Shown: positions 17,362 to 27,650 of the stretch, in pieces
How positions within the stretch are numbered: the stretch's first letter is position 1
Layout of the letters: each line of letters starts with the position of its first letter
NCBI RefSeq assembly: GCF_023238625.1
Contig: NZ_CP096670.1
Coordinates: 218,501-282,500, forward strand
Direction of reading: 5' to 3'
DNA: 64,000 nucleotides
DNA from: Agarivorans sp. TSD2052
Lineage (GTDB): Bacteria > Pseudomonadota > Gammaproteobacteria > Enterobacterales > Celerinatantimonadaceae
Notes under the pieces: model-generated
What the model saw: only the letters and a program-made list of their open reading frames with translations
Database searches by the model: none
Told to the model about the DNA's origin: nothing
Position numbers and translations under genes: made by a program

Positions 17362-17892
17362 TTATCCTCCAGCTGCAGCGCCATTTGCATTAGCACGGTG
17401 CAGAAATACGGTTATTGGATTAGATGATGCAAGTTTCTTGCCTGAACTATCAACAAGCTGCACTTGAATGGTATGTGCACCACGATCGATATTGGTGAGT
17501 TGGAAATAACCCACATTGGTGATTTGTCCTTGAGGCACGCCGTCTAGCACCAATTTGTAGCCCATTCCGTTTAGTGGCACCGGATTGGCGCTGGCACTAA
17601 TGGATATTTTGCCTTCATTATCACGAATTGTTTGCTCATGACTGGGGCTGGTAATACTCACTTGGTATTTAATCGGCTTTTCCGCTTTTTTCAGCGGCGC
17701 GCGTGGTGTTACCAAGGGCCCATTTGTTGCGGGTGGAGCGACATCGACTTTTAATTCTTTGGCTCCTGTTTGAGGGCGATCAGAGAAATGAGTCACCCCA
17801 TCTTTGTCTACCCATTGATATACCGTATTGGCCGCGTGAGCATTTATAAGCCCTAAACCAGCCATTAAAAAGATTGCAAACCACTTGCTCAT
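17362..17892 (-). CDS. DUF4124 domain-containing secreted protein
   Basis: 176 residues with a signal peptide (GLGLINAHA) and an N-terminal DUF4124 module (VYQWVDKDGVTHFSDRP at about 24-40), followed by a proline-rich linker and a C-terminal Ig-like beta domain (VSITSPSHEQTIRD ... GAHTIQVQLVD). Genes of this type often sit between glnA and ntrB in marine gammaproteobacteria; function unknown. It reads in the same direction as glnA and ntrB, 76 bases before the ntrB start. A strong terminator separates it from glnA. Confidence 0.82.
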   Translation of the reverse strand: MSKWFAIFLMAGLGLINAHAANTVYQWVDKDGVTHFSDRPQTGAKELKVDVAPPATNGPLVTPRAPLKKAEKPIKYQVSITSPSHEQTIRDNEGKISISASANPVPLNGMGYKLVLDGVPQGQITNVGYFQLTNIDRGAHTIQVQLVDSSGKKLASSNPITVFLHRANANGAAAGG

Positions 17893-17943
17893 TTTTGTTC
17901 CTCCATTCTACTTACTTAAAATGGGCAAAAACTCATTGAAAAG

Positions 17944-17974
17944 CAATAAAAAAACCCGCTTTAAAGCGGGTTTT
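17944..17974 (-). terminator. glnA terminator
   Basis: A perfect 12-bp stem without extra loop bases (AAAACCCGCTTT / AAAGCGGGTTTT, 17951-17974) followed on the minus strand by a further T-run. It lies 21 bases past the glnA stop. Confidence 0.92.
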
Positions 17975-17995
17975 ATATGCCGTGTAACGTTTTGT

Positions 17996-19402
17996 TTATA
18001 CGCTGTAGTACAATTCGAACTCAACTGGGTGAGTTGTCATGTTAATGCGTTCAACGTCAGCAGATTTCAATGCGATGTAAGAATCAATGTAATCATCGCT
18101 GAATACGCCGCCGGCCGTTAAGAATTCACGGTCAGCATCTAGGCAAGCTAGTGCATTTTCAAGTGAAGTTGCCACTTGTGGAATTGCTGCTGCTTCTTCT
18201 GCAGGTAGGTCGTACAAATCTTTATCCATAGCGTCGCCAGGATGAGTTTTGTTTTTGATCCCGTCAAGGCCAGCCATCAACATTGCAGAGAATGCTAAGT
18301 ATGGGTTTGCTGTTGGGTCAGGGAAACGTACTTCGATACGACGTGCTTTAGGCGAAGGTACTACAGGAATACGAATAGACGCAGAACGGTTACGCGCTGA
18401 GTAAGCTAGCATAACGGGTGCTTCGAAGCCTGGTACTAAACGCTTGTACGAGTTAGTCGATGCGTTAGCAAAAGCGTTAATCGCTTTAGCGTGTTTGATG
18501 ATACCGCCAATGTAGAACAATGCAGTTTCAGATAGGCCACCATATAGGTCACCAGCAAACAAGTTTTCGCCGTCTTTCCAAATTGATTGGTGAACGTGCA
18601 TACCACTACCGTTATCACCAACAACTGGCTTAGGCATGAAGGTTGCTGTTTTTCCGTAAGCGTGAGCTACGTTGTGAACAACATACTTAAGCACTTGAGT
18701 TTCATCAGCTTTTTCAACAATAGAGTTGAAAAGCGTTGCAATTTCGTTTTGGCCAGCAGTCGCCACTTCGTGGTGATGCGCTTCAACAGTTTGACCCATT
18801 TCTTCAAGTACTAAACACATTGCTGAACGTAGATCTTGTGAAGAATCAACTGGCGCTACTGGGAAGTAACCACCTTTAACGCCTGGGCGGTGACCGGTGT
18901 TGCCATCTTCAAAGTGCTTGTCTGAGTTCCAAGATGCTTCATCAGCATCAATTTTGTACATAGAACCTGACATGTCAGTTTTGTATTTAACATCGTCAAA
19001 CAAGAAGAACTCAGGCTCAGGACCAAAGTAAGCAGCGTCTGCAATACCTGTAGAACGCATGTATTCTTCAGCGCGCTTAGCAACCGAGCGTGGGTCACGG
19101 TCGTAACCTTGCATTGTTGCAGGCTCTAAAATGTCACAGCGAATGTTTAGAGTGTTTTCTTCAGTGAACGGGTCTAAAACAGCAGTAGCAGGATCAGGCA
19201 TCAATACCATGTCTGATTCGTTAATGCCTTTCCAGCCAGAAATAGAAGAACCATCGAACATCTTGCCGTCGGTGAAGAAATCTTCGTCAACCTGGTGAGA
19301 TGGGATAGATACGTGTTGTTCTTTACCTTTAGTATCGGTAAAGCGTAAGTCAACAAATTTAACCTCTTGCTCTTTAAGCAAAGCTAAAACTTCTGCAGAC
19401 AT
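17996..19402 (-). CDS. glnA: Type I glutamine synthetase
   Basis: 468 residues from ATG 19402 ([20 protein letters not shown]), preceded by GGAGG; E. coli GlnA has 469. Signatures seen: [29 protein letters not shown], the ATP-binding [28 protein letters not shown] and the adenylylation loop with Tyr in [10 protein letters not shown]. It makes glutamine from glutamate, ammonia and ATP in a dodecamer and is controlled by GlnE adenylylation. A longer frame upstream to TTG 19552 runs through the promoter and is rejected. Transcription appears to be under sigma-54 and NtrC (promoter and enhancer sites upstream). Confidence 0.98.
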   Translation of the reverse strand: MSAEVLALLKEQEVKFVDLRFTDTKGKEQHVSIPSHQVDEDFFTDGKMFDGSSISGWKGINESDMVLMPDPATAVLDPFTEENTLNIRCDILEPATMQGYDRDPRSVAKRAEEYMRSTGIADAAYFGPEPEFFLFDDVKYKTDMSGSMYKIDADEASWNSDKHFEDGNTGHRPGVKGGYFPVAPVDSSQDLRSAMCLVLEEMGQTVEAHHHEVATAGQNEIATLFNSIVEKADETQVLKYVVHNVAHAYGKTATFMPKPVVGDNGSGMHVHQSIWKDGENLFAGDLYGGLSETALFYIGGIIKHAKAINAFANASTNSYKRLVPGFEAPVMLAYSARNRSASIRIPVVPSPKARRIEVRFPDPTANPYLAFSAMLMAGLDGIKNKTHPGDAMDKDLYDLPAEEAAAIPQVATSLENALACLDADREFLTAGGVFSDDYIDSYIALKSADVERINMTTHPVEFELYYSV

Positions 19403-19489
19403 GTTTTTAACCTCCGGTGTCATCAAAATTGATGGTTCAATCGATTTGAATTGTAATAATTGCGAATTTATCACTGCTGTGTTGCATCT

Positions 19490-19505
19490 AGCGAAAACTG
19501 TGCCA
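19490..19505 (-). promoter_or_regulatory. Sigma-54 promoter of glnA
   Basis: On the minus strand TGGCAC-N5-TCGCT matches the -24/-12 consensus (TGGCAC-N5-TTGCW) with one mismatch. It lies about 90 bases before the glnA start codon, with NtrC-type dyads further upstream. Confidence 0.75.
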
Positions 19506-19568
19506 ATGCATAAGTTGTTGAAACTTATGGTTACAATGGGCGTTAGCGTCAATATGGTGCAATCAATC

Positions 19569-19605
19569 GCACCTTTATGGTGCTAATCTTGTCCGTTTTG
19601 GTGCA
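19569..19605 (-). promoter_or_regulatory. NtrC enhancer sites upstream of glnA
   Basis: GCACCTTTATGGTGC (19569-19583) is a perfect GCACY-N5-GGTGC NtrC dyad. A weaker second site with one good half (TTTTGGTGCA, to 19605) lies 21 bp away, two helical turns. They sit roughly 75-110 bp upstream of the sigma-54 promoter, a normal enhancer distance. The rest of the 340-base gap between glnA and typA (19403-19744) must hold the typA promoter; I see no clear boxes for it. Confidence 0.72.
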
Positions 19606-19744
19606 AGTAGTTTTGGCAGTGAACATCATACCTTAAATACGCAGAGGAAAAACCGTGATCAACTTAAAACTATGAGAATTTGTCGTTTATATGTACAATA
19701 GCCCACTTTTTGATTTTACCTCATTATATAAAGGGCTAAACGCC

Positions 19745-21568
19745 GTGCTAGATAAGTTAAGAAACATCGCCATTATTGCTCACGTCGACCACGGGAAAAC
19801 CACCCTGGTAGACAAACTATTGCAGCAATCAGGAACGTTAACCACCCGTGGCGATGCTGAAGAGCGAGTCATGGACTCTAACGATATTGAAAAAGAACGT
19901 GGTATTACTATTCTTGCAAAGAATACTGCGATCGAGTGGCACGATTACCACATCAACATCGTTGATACTCCTGGACACGCCGACTTTGGCGGTGAAGTTG
20001 AACGCGTAATGTCTATGGCAGACTCTGTGTTGCTGTTGGTTGATGCGCAAGAAGGTCCAATGCCGCAAACTCGCTTTGTAACTCAAAAAGCATTTGCGCA
20101 AGGCCTTAAGCCAATTTTGGTTATCAATAAAATCGACAAGCCTGGCGCTCGTCCTGACTGGGTTATGGATCAAGTTTTTGATTTGTTTGATAACCTTGGC
20201 GCGACCGATGACCAGCTAGACTTTAAAGTGGTCTATGCATCAGCCATCAATGGTTGGGCGACCATGGATTTAGACAATCCTTCAGACAATATGGAACCAC
20301 TATTCCAAGCGATTGTTGATAACGTTGCTCCCCCTGCTGCGGATCCAAGCGGCGATTTCCAAATGCAAATTTCACAGCTTGATTACAACTCTTACGTTGG
20401 TGTTATCGGTGTAGGCCGTATTACCCGTGGTAGTGTTGTACCAAACCAACAGGTTACTGTGGTAGGTGCTGACGGTAAGAAACGTAACGGTAAAATTGGC
20501 TTAGTATTAAGTTATTTAGGTCTAGAGCGCCAAGAAACGCAAAAAGCGGAAGCCGGTAACATTATCGCTATTACTGGTTTAGGTGAATTAAAAATCTCAG
20601 ACACCGTGTGTGATACTAATAACGTTGAAGCGTTAAAACCGTTAAGCGTTGACGAACCTACCGTTAACATGACTTTCCAAGTAAACAACTCTCCGTTTGC
20701 GGGTAAAGAAGGTAAGTTTGTTACCTCGCGAAATATTCTAGAGCGTTTACAGAAAGAAATGGTGCACAACGTTGCATTACGTGTTGAAGAAATGGACGAT
20801 CCGGATAAATTCCGCGTATCTGGCCGTGGTGAGCTTCACCTAGGTATCCTTATCGAAAACATGCGTCGTGAAGGCTTTGAGCTTGCTGTATCTCGCCCAG
20901 AAGTAATTCTTCGCACAGTAGATGGTAAGTTAGAAGAACCCTATGAAACAGTCACCATTGATGTTGAAGAAGCGCATCAGGGTAGTGTTATGGAGCAAAT
21001 GGGCCTACGTAAGGGTGACCTTACTGATATGGCACCAGATGGTAAAGGTCGTGTACGCATGGACTTCCTAATGCCAAGCCGTGGCTTAATGGGCTTCCAA
21101 ACAGAATTTATGACACTGACTTCTGGTTCTGGTTTGATTTACCACACCTTCGAATGTTACGGCCCACACAAAGGCGGTACCATTGGTCAGCGTCAAAACG
21201 GCGTATTGATTTCAAATGCTACCGGTAAAGCACTGACTTACTCTTTATTTAACTTACAAGACCGCGGTCGCCTGTTTGCTAAGCACGCGGATGAAGTATA
21301 CGAAGGTCAAATTGTGGGTATTCACACTCGCGAAAATGACTTAACCGTAAACTGTTTGAAAGGTAAGCAGCTAACTAACGTACGTTCTTCTGGTACTGAT
21401 GAAGCACAAACACTAACGCCACCTATCGTATTAACCCTAGAGCAAGCTTTAGAGTTTATTGATGATGATGAGTTAGTTGAAGTAACGCCAGAAAGCATCC
21501 GTATTCGTAAGCGTTTGCTAACAGAAAACGAACGTAAACGTGCTGGTCGCCCACCAAAGGCACCATAA
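19745..21568 (+). CDS. typA: Ribosome-associated GTPase TypA/BipA
   Basis: 607 residues from GTG 19745 ([20 protein letters not shown]), the same length as E. coli TypA/BipA. G1 AHVDHGKT, G2 ERGITI, G3 DTPGHADF and G4 NKID are intact, followed by EF-G-like domains and the BipA-specific C-terminus with [15 protein letters not shown]. It is a translational GTPase involved in 50S assembly and stress/cold adaptation. An upstream ATG at 19691 would add 18 residues that do not fit the family and has no ribosome site. It is divergent from glnA, as typA is in many enterics and vibrios. Confidence 0.96.
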   Translation: MLDKLRNIAIIAHVDHGKTTLVDKLLQQSGTLTTRGDAEERVMDSNDIEKERGITILAKNTAIEWHDYHINIVDTPGHADFGGEVERVMSMADSVLLLVDAQEGPMPQTRFVTQKAFAQGLKPILVINKIDKPGARPDWVMDQVFDLFDNLGATDDQLDFKVVYASAINGWATMDLDNPSDNMEPLFQAIVDNVAPPAADPSGDFQMQISQLDYNSYVGVIGVGRITRGSVVPNQQVTVVGADGKKRNGKIGLVLSYLGLERQETQKAEAGNIIAITGLGELKISDTVCDTNNVEALKPLSVDEPTVNMTFQVNNSPFAGKEGKFVTSRNILERLQKEMVHNVALRVEEMDDPDKFRVSGRGELHLGILIENMRREGFELAVSRPEVILRTVDGKLEEPYETVTIDVEEAHQGSVMEQMGLRKGDLTDMAPDGKGRVRMDFLMPSRGLMGFQTEFMTLTSGSGLIYHTFECYGPHKGGTIGQRQNGVLISNATGKALTYSLFNLQDRGRLFAKHADEVYEGQIVGIHTRENDLTVNCLKGKQLTNVRSSGTDEAQTLTPPIVLTLEQALEFIDDDELVEVTPESIRIRKRLLTENERKRAGRPPKAP

Positions 21569-21592
21569 GTTAGCGTTTAAAGTTTGATGTTA

Positions 21593-21618
21593 AAAAAGGC
21601 AGCTTAGGCTGCCTTTTT
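21593..21618. terminator. Bidirectional terminator between typA and the acyltransferase gene
   Basis: An 11-bp stem (AAAAAGGCAGC / GCTGCCTTTTT) with loop TTAG, giving T-runs on both strands. It terminates typA and the convergent gene ending at 21622. Confidence 0.9.
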
Positions 21619-21621
21619 GCT

Positions 21622-22479
21622 TTAAATAGCCTCGCTAAGCGCGCTGGTATCGTTTGTTTGCTCAAAACGAAAAGCTACGTTTGGTTTAAAACTGTGTTCA
21701 ATTAGGGTCAACAAGGGTTGAAAAAGCACGGGCAGCTGCTGTTGGAAATGCTCTATAGTGACGTGATAAGCAGCGCGAATTCCGTGGTAATCGATGTTTG
21801 GGCTGATGCGAGTCATTTTAATACCTAGTAGGGATAAACTGCGTGCCAAGCGAGGTTCAACCATTAGGTAAGCATGTTTAATACCGCTTTGTTGAGCGAC
21901 AACCGAAGCCGCGAGGTAAAGGCTCATGCTGATATAAGGAAAGGTTCTTAGTTCTTTCTCGCTAAATGGGTTAATGCCGATCCCTACCGGGTTTGCGCCA
22001 CCACCATTATCAATTTTACGACGACGAAAACGGCTATCTAAGGCGACTCTAGACACCTCACAAATACTATCTGGCGAAAAATTATTGGGATGAAGTTGGG
22101 GGTGATTTATTGCTAAACCACATGCGTCTAACAGCGGTAGGGATTGCGTGCTGCTAGGGCTGATTAGTCTCAGACAACCGGCATCTAAGCCACTATTTAA
22201 GTGCTGCACATGGCAATATTGAGAATGACTATCGTATTGATCGGTTTCCATTTTTGAAGTATTGCTCGGCTCAAAATGAAATTCTTCGCAATATACCCTA
22301 TGGCGCAATTGATATATGCGCTGTATTTCACGCTCGCTGGTTGCCAAGCCGGCTTGAAAATAGCGTTGGTAACGTTGAGCCAATTCTTCGCCTTGACCTT
22401 GCTGTGCTTGTTGCTTAATTTCCGGCACGATGGTGCGCAGTATTGGTGGCGCTGCGCTGCTAATGGTTTGATTGCTCAC
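21622..22479 (-). CDS. PEP-CTERM/exosortase-associated acyltransferase-like protein
   Basis: 285 residues of the GNAT-like fold related to acyl-homoserine-lactone synthases. The motif RHRVYCEEFHFEP (about 59-71), a conserved E-x-D-x-Y-D, GCLRLI and ICEVSRVALDSRFRRR are characteristic of the exosortase-system acyltransferase family. The natural substrate is not known; the LuxI-like fold suggests use of acyl-ACP or acyl-CoA. There is no exosortase, PEP-CTERM protein or LuxR receptor beside it in this window. Upstream is a 335-base gap. Family call is good, function is inference. Confidence 0.72.
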   Translation of the reverse strand: MSNQTISSAAPPILRTIVPEIKQQAQQGQGEELAQRYQRYFQAGLATSEREIQRIYQLRHRVYCEEFHFEPSNTSKMETDQYDSHSQYCHVQHLNSGLDAGCLRLISPSSTQSLPLLDACGLAINHPQLHPNNFSPDSICEVSRVALDSRFRRRKIDNGGGANPVGIGINPFSEKELRTFPYISMSLYLAASVVAQQSGIKHAYLMVEPRLARSLSLLGIKMTRISPNIDYHGIRAAYHVTIEHFQQQLPVLFQPLLTLIEHSFKPNVAFRFEQTNDTSALSEAI

Positions 22480-22814
22480 ATTAAAACCTAGATTAATCCC
22501 TTAAACGACTAGGCGATGCTATCGCTTACTCACTATTTATAAGTTTGCCAATTAAAGGGGGTATTGTCTTTTTAGTCACCTTTTTTAGAGTTTTGTTTGA
22601 TTAAACTGTGCGGTGGTTCTGCTTATTGGCTTTGAAAGCCTTGGTCATAAACTTAATAGATACAGCTTGAATAAGCTCATATAGAGTAAAGTAAGCAACA
22701 TTATTGGGTTGACGGGCGCTGATACCTCAGCCTCGATATTGAGCGGGTAAAAATGACATTAAGTGTAAGTAAGAAAGAAGAATTGGCCAGTCGGCTATGC
22801 GCTTGATGAGTTAG
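22480..22814. other. Gene-free gap between the acyltransferase gene and cls
   Basis: Nothing convincing is seen here. It must contain the promoter of the acyltransferase gene (minus strand) and the 3' end of the cls transcript, but there is no strong hairpin with a T-run and no clear -35/-10 pair. The longest frames start at weak sites and are under 20 codons. Confidence 0.5.
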
Positions 22815-24263
22815 TCATAACAAAGGGCTAAATATATGAATGATGTTTTCCATTAGGCGTCGGTAGATAGGCCGTTTGCGCCACGCTATAGCATCTATTT
22901 TGGTGCTTTGTTGTAGGTAGCGTTGAATAATACGGTATAAATCTTCGGCGTAATCTTTATCGTCAATGATTGAGGTTACTTCAAAGTTGAGCCACAGGCT
23001 GCGCATGTCTAAGTTAACGGTGCCCACTAATGCCACCCGCTGATCAATGAGTAAACTTTTGGTATGTAGTAAACCACCATTAAATCTGTAGATCTTTACT
23101 CCAGCATCGAGCAGTTGCTGATAAAAAGAGTGACTCGCGTAGCGAACTAAAAACGAGTCATTTCTGGCGGGTAAGATAAGGTTCACTTCTATCCCTCGAT
23201 TAGCGGCTGTCACCAGTGCCATTTGTAAGCTTTCGTCTGGCACAAAATAGGGGCTAGTAAGAATGATTTGCTGTTGCGCGACATAGAGCGATGTGATTAA
23301 AAGCTCAATCACATGGTCACCAAAAATGCCTGGCCCCGACGGCATGATTTGCATCGTCTGTTGGCCAATATTGGGTATGTTTTTTTTAAAATCTAACTGT
23401 TCAATTAGGGGGAGGCCATTTTCCATCTCTATGTCGTAAGCCACGACCGCTTGAAGGTTTATTGCCGCTGGGCCTTCGACTCTCAGCATTAGGTCAACCC
23501 ATTGGCCAACTCCACTTTGTTGATTAAAAAATCTTGGGTCAACCAAATTCATTGAGCCGGTATAAGCCACACTTTGATCAAAGGCCGCTATTTTACGGTG
23601 TAATCGCAGGTCGATACGCTGAAATAGCATCCGCACAGGATTGGCGTGTAAAGCTTCTATGATCTGTACCCCCGCCTCCTCAAGCTGTTGACGCATAGTG
23701 GATTTCAAAAATTGTCTAGAGCCTACTGAATCAGCGAGTAAGTAAACACTTACGCCGCGTTGTGCAGCTTGTGCTAATGCTTCTAGTAGAGGGTTGACTA
23801 AACCTCCTAGATGTACAATGTAAAACTCCATATAAATGGTTGAGGTAGCTGCTTCTATATCTTGGCTTATTGCACTGAGTGCAGCTAAGGAGTTGTCAAA
23901 ATTTCTAAGTTGATTGCCCCCCAAAATAGGTAGGCCTAATAAGCGATGAGTCAAATTGTTTAGGGGTTTTGCTTGGCGTGAACAGGCTTCTTTGACAACA
24001 TGAGGTGAGCGGTTAAATTGGCCGATGCTTTGCTTATACTTTATTTCCATTAAGCGGGCGCGTTTCACCCTAAATCGTCCGAGGTAGCGTTCGCCGAATA
24101 GCTGATAACAAATAATACCGAATAGAGGAAGAGTGAAAATCAACAGTAGCCAGGTGAGTGTAACACCCACTGGGCGGCGCCTAAGTACCACTTGTAATGC
24201 CACCGCAAAGATAAGCAATACGTATAAAATAAAACCGACATTCACGAACAATAGGTCTATCAC
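22815..24263 (-). CDS. cls: Cardiolipin synthase (phospholipase D superfamily)
   Basis: 482 residues. Two N-terminal membrane helices (VGFILYVLLIFAVALQVVL and TLTWLLLIFTLPLFGIICYQLFGERYLG) precede two phospholipase D domains with HKD motifs: HRKIAAFD (about residue 222) and HTKSLLID (about 400), each followed by a GS/GT-x-N. This is the bacterial ClsA layout; the enzyme makes cardiolipin from two phosphatidylglycerols at the inner membrane. The start is GTG 24263 with only a weak ribosome site. It stands alone, with the SulP gene upstream on the same strand separated by a strong terminator. Confidence 0.92.
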   Translation of the reverse strand: MIDLLFVNVGFILYVLLIFAVALQVVLRRRPVGVTLTWLLLIFTLPLFGIICYQLFGERYLGRFRVKRARLMEIKYKQSIGQFNRSPHVVKEACSRQAKPLNNLTHRLLGLPILGGNQLRNFDNSLAALSAISQDIEAATSTIYMEFYIVHLGGLVNPLLEALAQAAQRGVSVYLLADSVGSRQFLKSTMRQQLEEAGVQIIEALHANPVRMLFQRIDLRLHRKIAAFDQSVAYTGSMNLVDPRFFNQQSGVGQWVDLMLRVEGPAAINLQAVVAYDIEMENGLPLIEQLDFKKNIPNIGQQTMQIMPSGPGIFGDHVIELLITSLYVAQQQIILTSPYFVPDESLQMALVTAANRGIEVNLILPARNDSFLVRYASHSFYQQLLDAGVKIYRFNGGLLHTKSLLIDQRVALVGTVNLDMRSLWLNFEVTSIIDDKDYAEDLYRIIQRYLQQSTKIDAIAWRKRPIYRRLMENIIHIFSPLL

Positions 24264-24321
24264 CTTCGCTCACCATCAGTGCAAAATTAAAGCTTAACCT
24301 AACATGCCAGCTTATGCTTAC

Positions 24322-24359
24322 AAAAAAGCCGCTATCCTAAAGTGATTAGGATAGCGGCT
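24322..24359 (-). terminator. Terminator of the SulP gene
   Basis: A 14-bp perfect stem (AGCCGCTATCCTAA and complement, 24327-24359) with a 5-nt loop, followed on the minus strand by TTTTTTG. It lies about 30 bases past the SulP stop. Confidence 0.92.
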
Positions 24360-24389
24360 ATCGATAACAAGTTGGTGAGTTAATTGCCC

Positions 24390-25949
24390 TTAGTTATCTA
24401 AGGTGTCTGTAGCAACCTTGTAGTTGGGATCTTCGATTAAGTTGACTTCCACTACACTGCCAGCCTTACTGAGAAGCTTACGACACTCTGAGCTCAGGTG
24501 CTTAAGGTGTAGCGTTTTACCTGCTTTTTCATAACGCTCTGCGAGGGTATCAATGGCCTCAATAGCAGAGTGATCACTGACTCTTGATTTAGCGAAGTCT
24601 ATCACTACGTCTTTTGGGTCGTTAGCTGGGTTAAATAAGTCTAAGAAGTTGGCTGCTGAACCAAAAAATAATGGCCCATCAAGCTCATACACTTTGTGGT
24701 CTTCATCGACACTCGTTGTAGTGACATAAATGTGTTTTGCATGCTGCCAAGCAAATACTAAGGCTGAGACAATCACACCGATAACTACCGCTACCGCGAG
24801 GTCAGTAAATACTGTGACAACCGATACCAATACAATCACAAAGAAGTCGGCTTTAGGCACCTTGTTAATCATCCGTAGACTGGCCCATTCGAAGGTACCT
24901 AACACCACCATAAACATCACACCGACTAAGGCAGCTAATGGGATCATTTCAATCAAGGAAGAACCAAATAAAATGAAACCTAATAGTGCCAAAGCAGCGG
25001 TAATGCCTGAGAGACGTCCACGCCCACCAGAGCGAATGTTGATCATACTTTGACCAATCATGGCACAGCCACCCATACCACCAAAAAATCCGGTCGTTAC
25101 GTTGGCAACACCTTGGCCTATACATTCTTTGTTGCCGTGGCCGCGCGTGCCGGTCATTTCATCCACTACCGTCAAGGTTAGTAGCGATTCAATTAAGCCA
25201 ATCGCCGCTAGTACTAGCGCATAAGGGAAGATAATTTGCAGTGTCTCAAGGTTGAATGGAACGCTAGGAATAGAGAACGCTGGTAAGCCACCAGCAATAG
25301 TGGCATTTACATCACCGGTCATACTGCGTACAAAATCAACCACGGTACGGGTGTCTAAACCGAGCAGATGCACCGCTAAGGTGACTCCTACAATCGCTAC
25401 CAATGAAGCCGGTACAGCATTGGTGAGCTTAGGAAGAAAGTGAATCGTTCCCATGGTTGCCGCGACTAGACCTAACATGATCCATAACTGGCTACCTTGC
25501 ATCCACTCCATTTCGCCAAAGGCATTTGGTATTTGAAATTGACTGAGCTGGGCTAAGAAAATAACGATGGCTAAGCCATTTACAAAACCCAGCATTACCG
25601 GGTGTGGCACCATTCGAATAAACTTACCAAGGTGGAATACCCCGGCCAATACTTGCAGGATACCCATCAACACTACCGTGGCAAACAGGTACTCAACACC
25701 ATGGTCTGCCACAAGCGCTACCATCACTACCGCTAGGGCACCGGTTGCGCCAGAAATCATACCTGGGCGGCCGCCTATGACAGCAGTAATGAGTCCAACC
25801 ATGAAGGCTGCATATAAGCCCACCAATGGTTCTACGCCTGCCACAAAAGCGAAAGCAACGGCCTCTGGAACTAGGGCTAGTGCTACAGTTAAACCAGAGA
25901 GCAGGTCATTTTTAACCGTGGCTCCGCGAAATTTTGGAAATTCAAACAT
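24390..25949 (-). CDS. SulP family inorganic anion transporter with STAS domain
   Basis: 519 residues: a polytopic SulP core ([24 protein letters not shown] near residue 25; [33 protein letters not shown]) and a C-terminal STAS domain (about 415-500; [20 protein letters not shown]). The family carries sulfate, bicarbonate or other anions; the general style is that of the BicA-like Na+/bicarbonate transporters, but substrate cannot be read from sequence here. Monocistronic, with its own terminator and a 195-base upstream gap shared with divergent yihY. Confidence 0.88.
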   Translation of the reverse strand: MFEFPKFRGATVKNDLLSGLTVALALVPEAVAFAFVAGVEPLVGLYAAFMVGLITAVIGGRPGMISGATGALAVVMVALVADHGVEYLFATVVLMGILQVLAGVFHLGKFIRMVPHPVMLGFVNGLAIVIFLAQLSQFQIPNAFGEMEWMQGSQLWIMLGLVAATMGTIHFLPKLTNAVPASLVAIVGVTLAVHLLGLDTRTVVDFVRSMTGDVNATIAGGLPAFSIPSVPFNLETLQIIFPYALVLAAIGLIESLLTLTVVDEMTGTRGHGNKECIGQGVANVTTGFFGGMGGCAMIGQSMINIRSGGRGRLSGITAALALLGFILFGSSLIEMIPLAALVGVMFMVVLGTFEWASLRMINKVPKADFFVIVLVSVVTVFTDLAVAVVIGVIVSALVFAWQHAKHIYVTTTSVDEDHKVYELDGPLFFGSAANFLDLFNPANDPKDVVIDFAKSRVSDHSAIEAIDTLAERYEKAGKTLHLKHLSSECRKLLSKAGSVVEVNLIEDPNYKVATDTLDN

Positions 25950-26144
25950 GGTTCTATGAATCCATTAAAGAACGAAAAGAAATGGGGCGGGAGTCTACCA
26001 CTTAATGTGATTCAGTTCAAAAAAACGTCAGCTTTTGTTCAGTTTAATTTAGCGATAAATACTGATTAATTGTTGTAATGCGGTAGCTGAATAATTACCG
26101 TAGTTAGCTGTTAAGTGATTATTTATTAGGGAGTAATAAAAATC

Positions 26145-27023
26145 ATGAATGCCTTACTACAAATCAGTAAATGGCAGTCGGGTTTAGCATTGGCTAAATC
26201 TTTTAGTTATTTTCTCTTTTCAAGAATGAAGCAAGATAAACTCACCATGATTGCTGGGTCGCTTGCTTATGTCAGTTTATTGTCACTGGTACCTTTAGTG
26301 GCGGTCACTTTTTCTATTATTAGTGCGTTTCCAGTGTTTTCTGGTTTTCAAACATTGATCGAAGATTTTGTCTTTAACAACTTTGTGCCAGCATCAGGAG
26401 AAGTGGTTAAACAAAGCTTACGCGGGTTTGTGGAAAATGCATCGCGGATGACTGCCGTGGGGATTGGTGCCTTAGCGGTGGTGGCTCTGATGCTAATATC
26501 GGCAATCGATAAAAGCATAAACATGATTTGGCGGGTCAAGATCTCTCGACGCTGGCACGGTGCGTTTCCCATTTATTGGATGATTTTAACGCTTGGGCCT
26601 TTATTGATGGGAGGGAGTTTAGCGCTCAGCTCCTATATATTCTCAATCCAAGTGTTTTCCGATGAAACCTTGCTGGGTATTTGGAATCAATTACTGCGCG
26701 TTGTTCCGCTGATGTTCTCTATTGGCGCATTTTGTATTCTTTACTTACTGGTGCCTAACAAATCAATTCGATTCTTACATGGCTTAGCGGGGGCGGTGGT
26801 CGCTGCCTTATTATTTGAGCTGTGTAAGCGAGGGTTTGCTTTTTATGTCTCCTCTTTTCCTTCTTACCAAGTCATTTATGGGGCATTAGCCAGTATTCCA
26901 ATTTTGTTTGTGTGGGTTTATTTGAGTTGGATAGTGGTATTGATTGGGGCTGAGATTACCGCCGCTTTAGGCGAGTTTGAGTCAGAGCATCCCCCCTTAA
27001 CCACAGAGTTCGAGGAGAAATAA
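26145..27023 (+). CDS. yihY: YihY/BrkB family inner-membrane protein
   Basis: 292 residues, near the E. coli length (290). Six membrane helices with conserved [23 protein letters not shown] at about 28-50, WLVK-like [17 protein letters not shown], and [44 protein letters not shown]. The family was once misnamed RNase BN; true function is not settled. Ribosome site AGGGAG lies 11 bases upstream. The stop overlaps the dtd start by one base (TAATG), the same gene order as in E. coli. Confidence 0.92.
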   Translation: MNALLQISKWQSGLALAKSFSYFLFSRMKQDKLTMIAGSLAYVSLLSLVPLVAVTFSIISAFPVFSGFQTLIEDFVFNNFVPASGEVVKQSLRGFVENASRMTAVGIGALAVVALMLISAIDKSINMIWRVKISRRWHGAFPIYWMILTLGPLLMGGSLALSSYIFSIQVFSDETLLGIWNQLLRVVPLMFSIGAFCILYLLVPNKSIRFLHGLAGAVVAALLFELCKRGFAFYVSSFPSYQVIYGALASIPILFVWVYLSWIVVLIGAEITAALGEFESEHPPLTTEFEEK

Positions 27024-27460
27024 TGATTGCTTTAATACAACGGGTAAAACAAGCAAGTGTTAGCATCGGCGGTGAAACCACCGCGAACATTGAATCAGGT
27101 TTGTTAGTCTTGCTAGGTGTTGAACAAGCGGATGATTACCAAAAAGCCATTAAGTTGTGTGAAAAGGTCATCAAGTATCGAGTGTTTAGCGATGAACAAG
27201 GTAAAACCAACCTCAATGTGCAGCAGGCAGGTGGAAGCTTATTAGTGGTTTCACAATTTACTTTGGTGGCTGAAACCGACAAGGGATTACGGCCTGGCTT
27301 TTCTAAAGCGGCCACGCCAGAGCAAGCAGAGCATTTGTATCAGTTTTATGTTGATGCCTGTAAAGAACGAGGCCTAGAAACTCAGACGGGGTCGTTTGGC
27401 GCTGACATGCAAGTTTCACTGGTGAATGATGGGCCAATGACTTTTTGGTTAAAGGTTTAA
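27023..27460 (+). CDS. dtd: D-aminoacyl-tRNA deacylase
   Basis: 145 residues, the E. coli length. Signatures: [13 protein letters not shown] at the start, the catalytic SQFTL (about residue 77-81) and the cross-subunit Gly-Pro motif NDGPMTFWL at the C-terminus. The homodimer removes D-amino acids (and glycine mischarged on tRNA-Ala) from tRNA. Translation is coupled to yihY. The following 190 bases hold LacI-type operators of the next gene. Confidence 0.97.
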   Translation: MIALIQRVKQASVSIGGETTANIESGLLVLLGVEQADDYQKAIKLCEKVIKYRVFSDEQGKTNLNVQQAGGSLLVVSQFTLVAETDKGLRPGFSKAATPEQAEHLYQFYVDACKERGLETQTGSFGADMQVSLVNDGPMTFWLKV

Positions 27461-27557
27461 GTTTCATTGATTAAAGTAAACTTTGCGGCGCCTCACAGAA
27501 CCCGTTTGGACGTATCAATGGTAATTGACAGTAATGACTTTTATCAGTCATATTGTC

Positions 27558-27571
27558 AGAAAGCGCTTTCA
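27558..27571. promoter_or_regulatory. LacI-type operator 1, upstream of the lacI-type gene
   Basis: AGAAAGCGCTTTCA matches the LacI-family pattern TGNAAGCGCTTNCA in 13 of 14 positions. About 80 bases before the regulator gene, consistent with autoregulation. Confidence 0.7.
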
Positions 27572-27614
27572 CGAAACCCTGTGGTTCACTTATAAATTCC
27601 CTATTTTGTGATTG

Positions 27615-27628
27615 TGCGAGCGCTTACA
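27615..27628. promoter_or_regulatory. LacI-type operator 2, upstream of the lacI-type gene
   Basis: TGCGAGCGCTTACA, one mismatch to TGNAAGCGCTTNCA, 22 bases before the ATG of the regulator and 57 bp from operator 1. Confidence 0.65.
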
Positions 27629-27650
27629 TAATTAAAAGGCTGAATGAAAA

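Noticed and set aside
18856-20173. Long antisense frames inside glnA and typA
   Set aside because: They mirror strongly biased codons of known genes and lack start context.
22753-22806. 17-codon frame in the gap before cls
   Set aside because: Weak ribosome site, too short and no supporting context.
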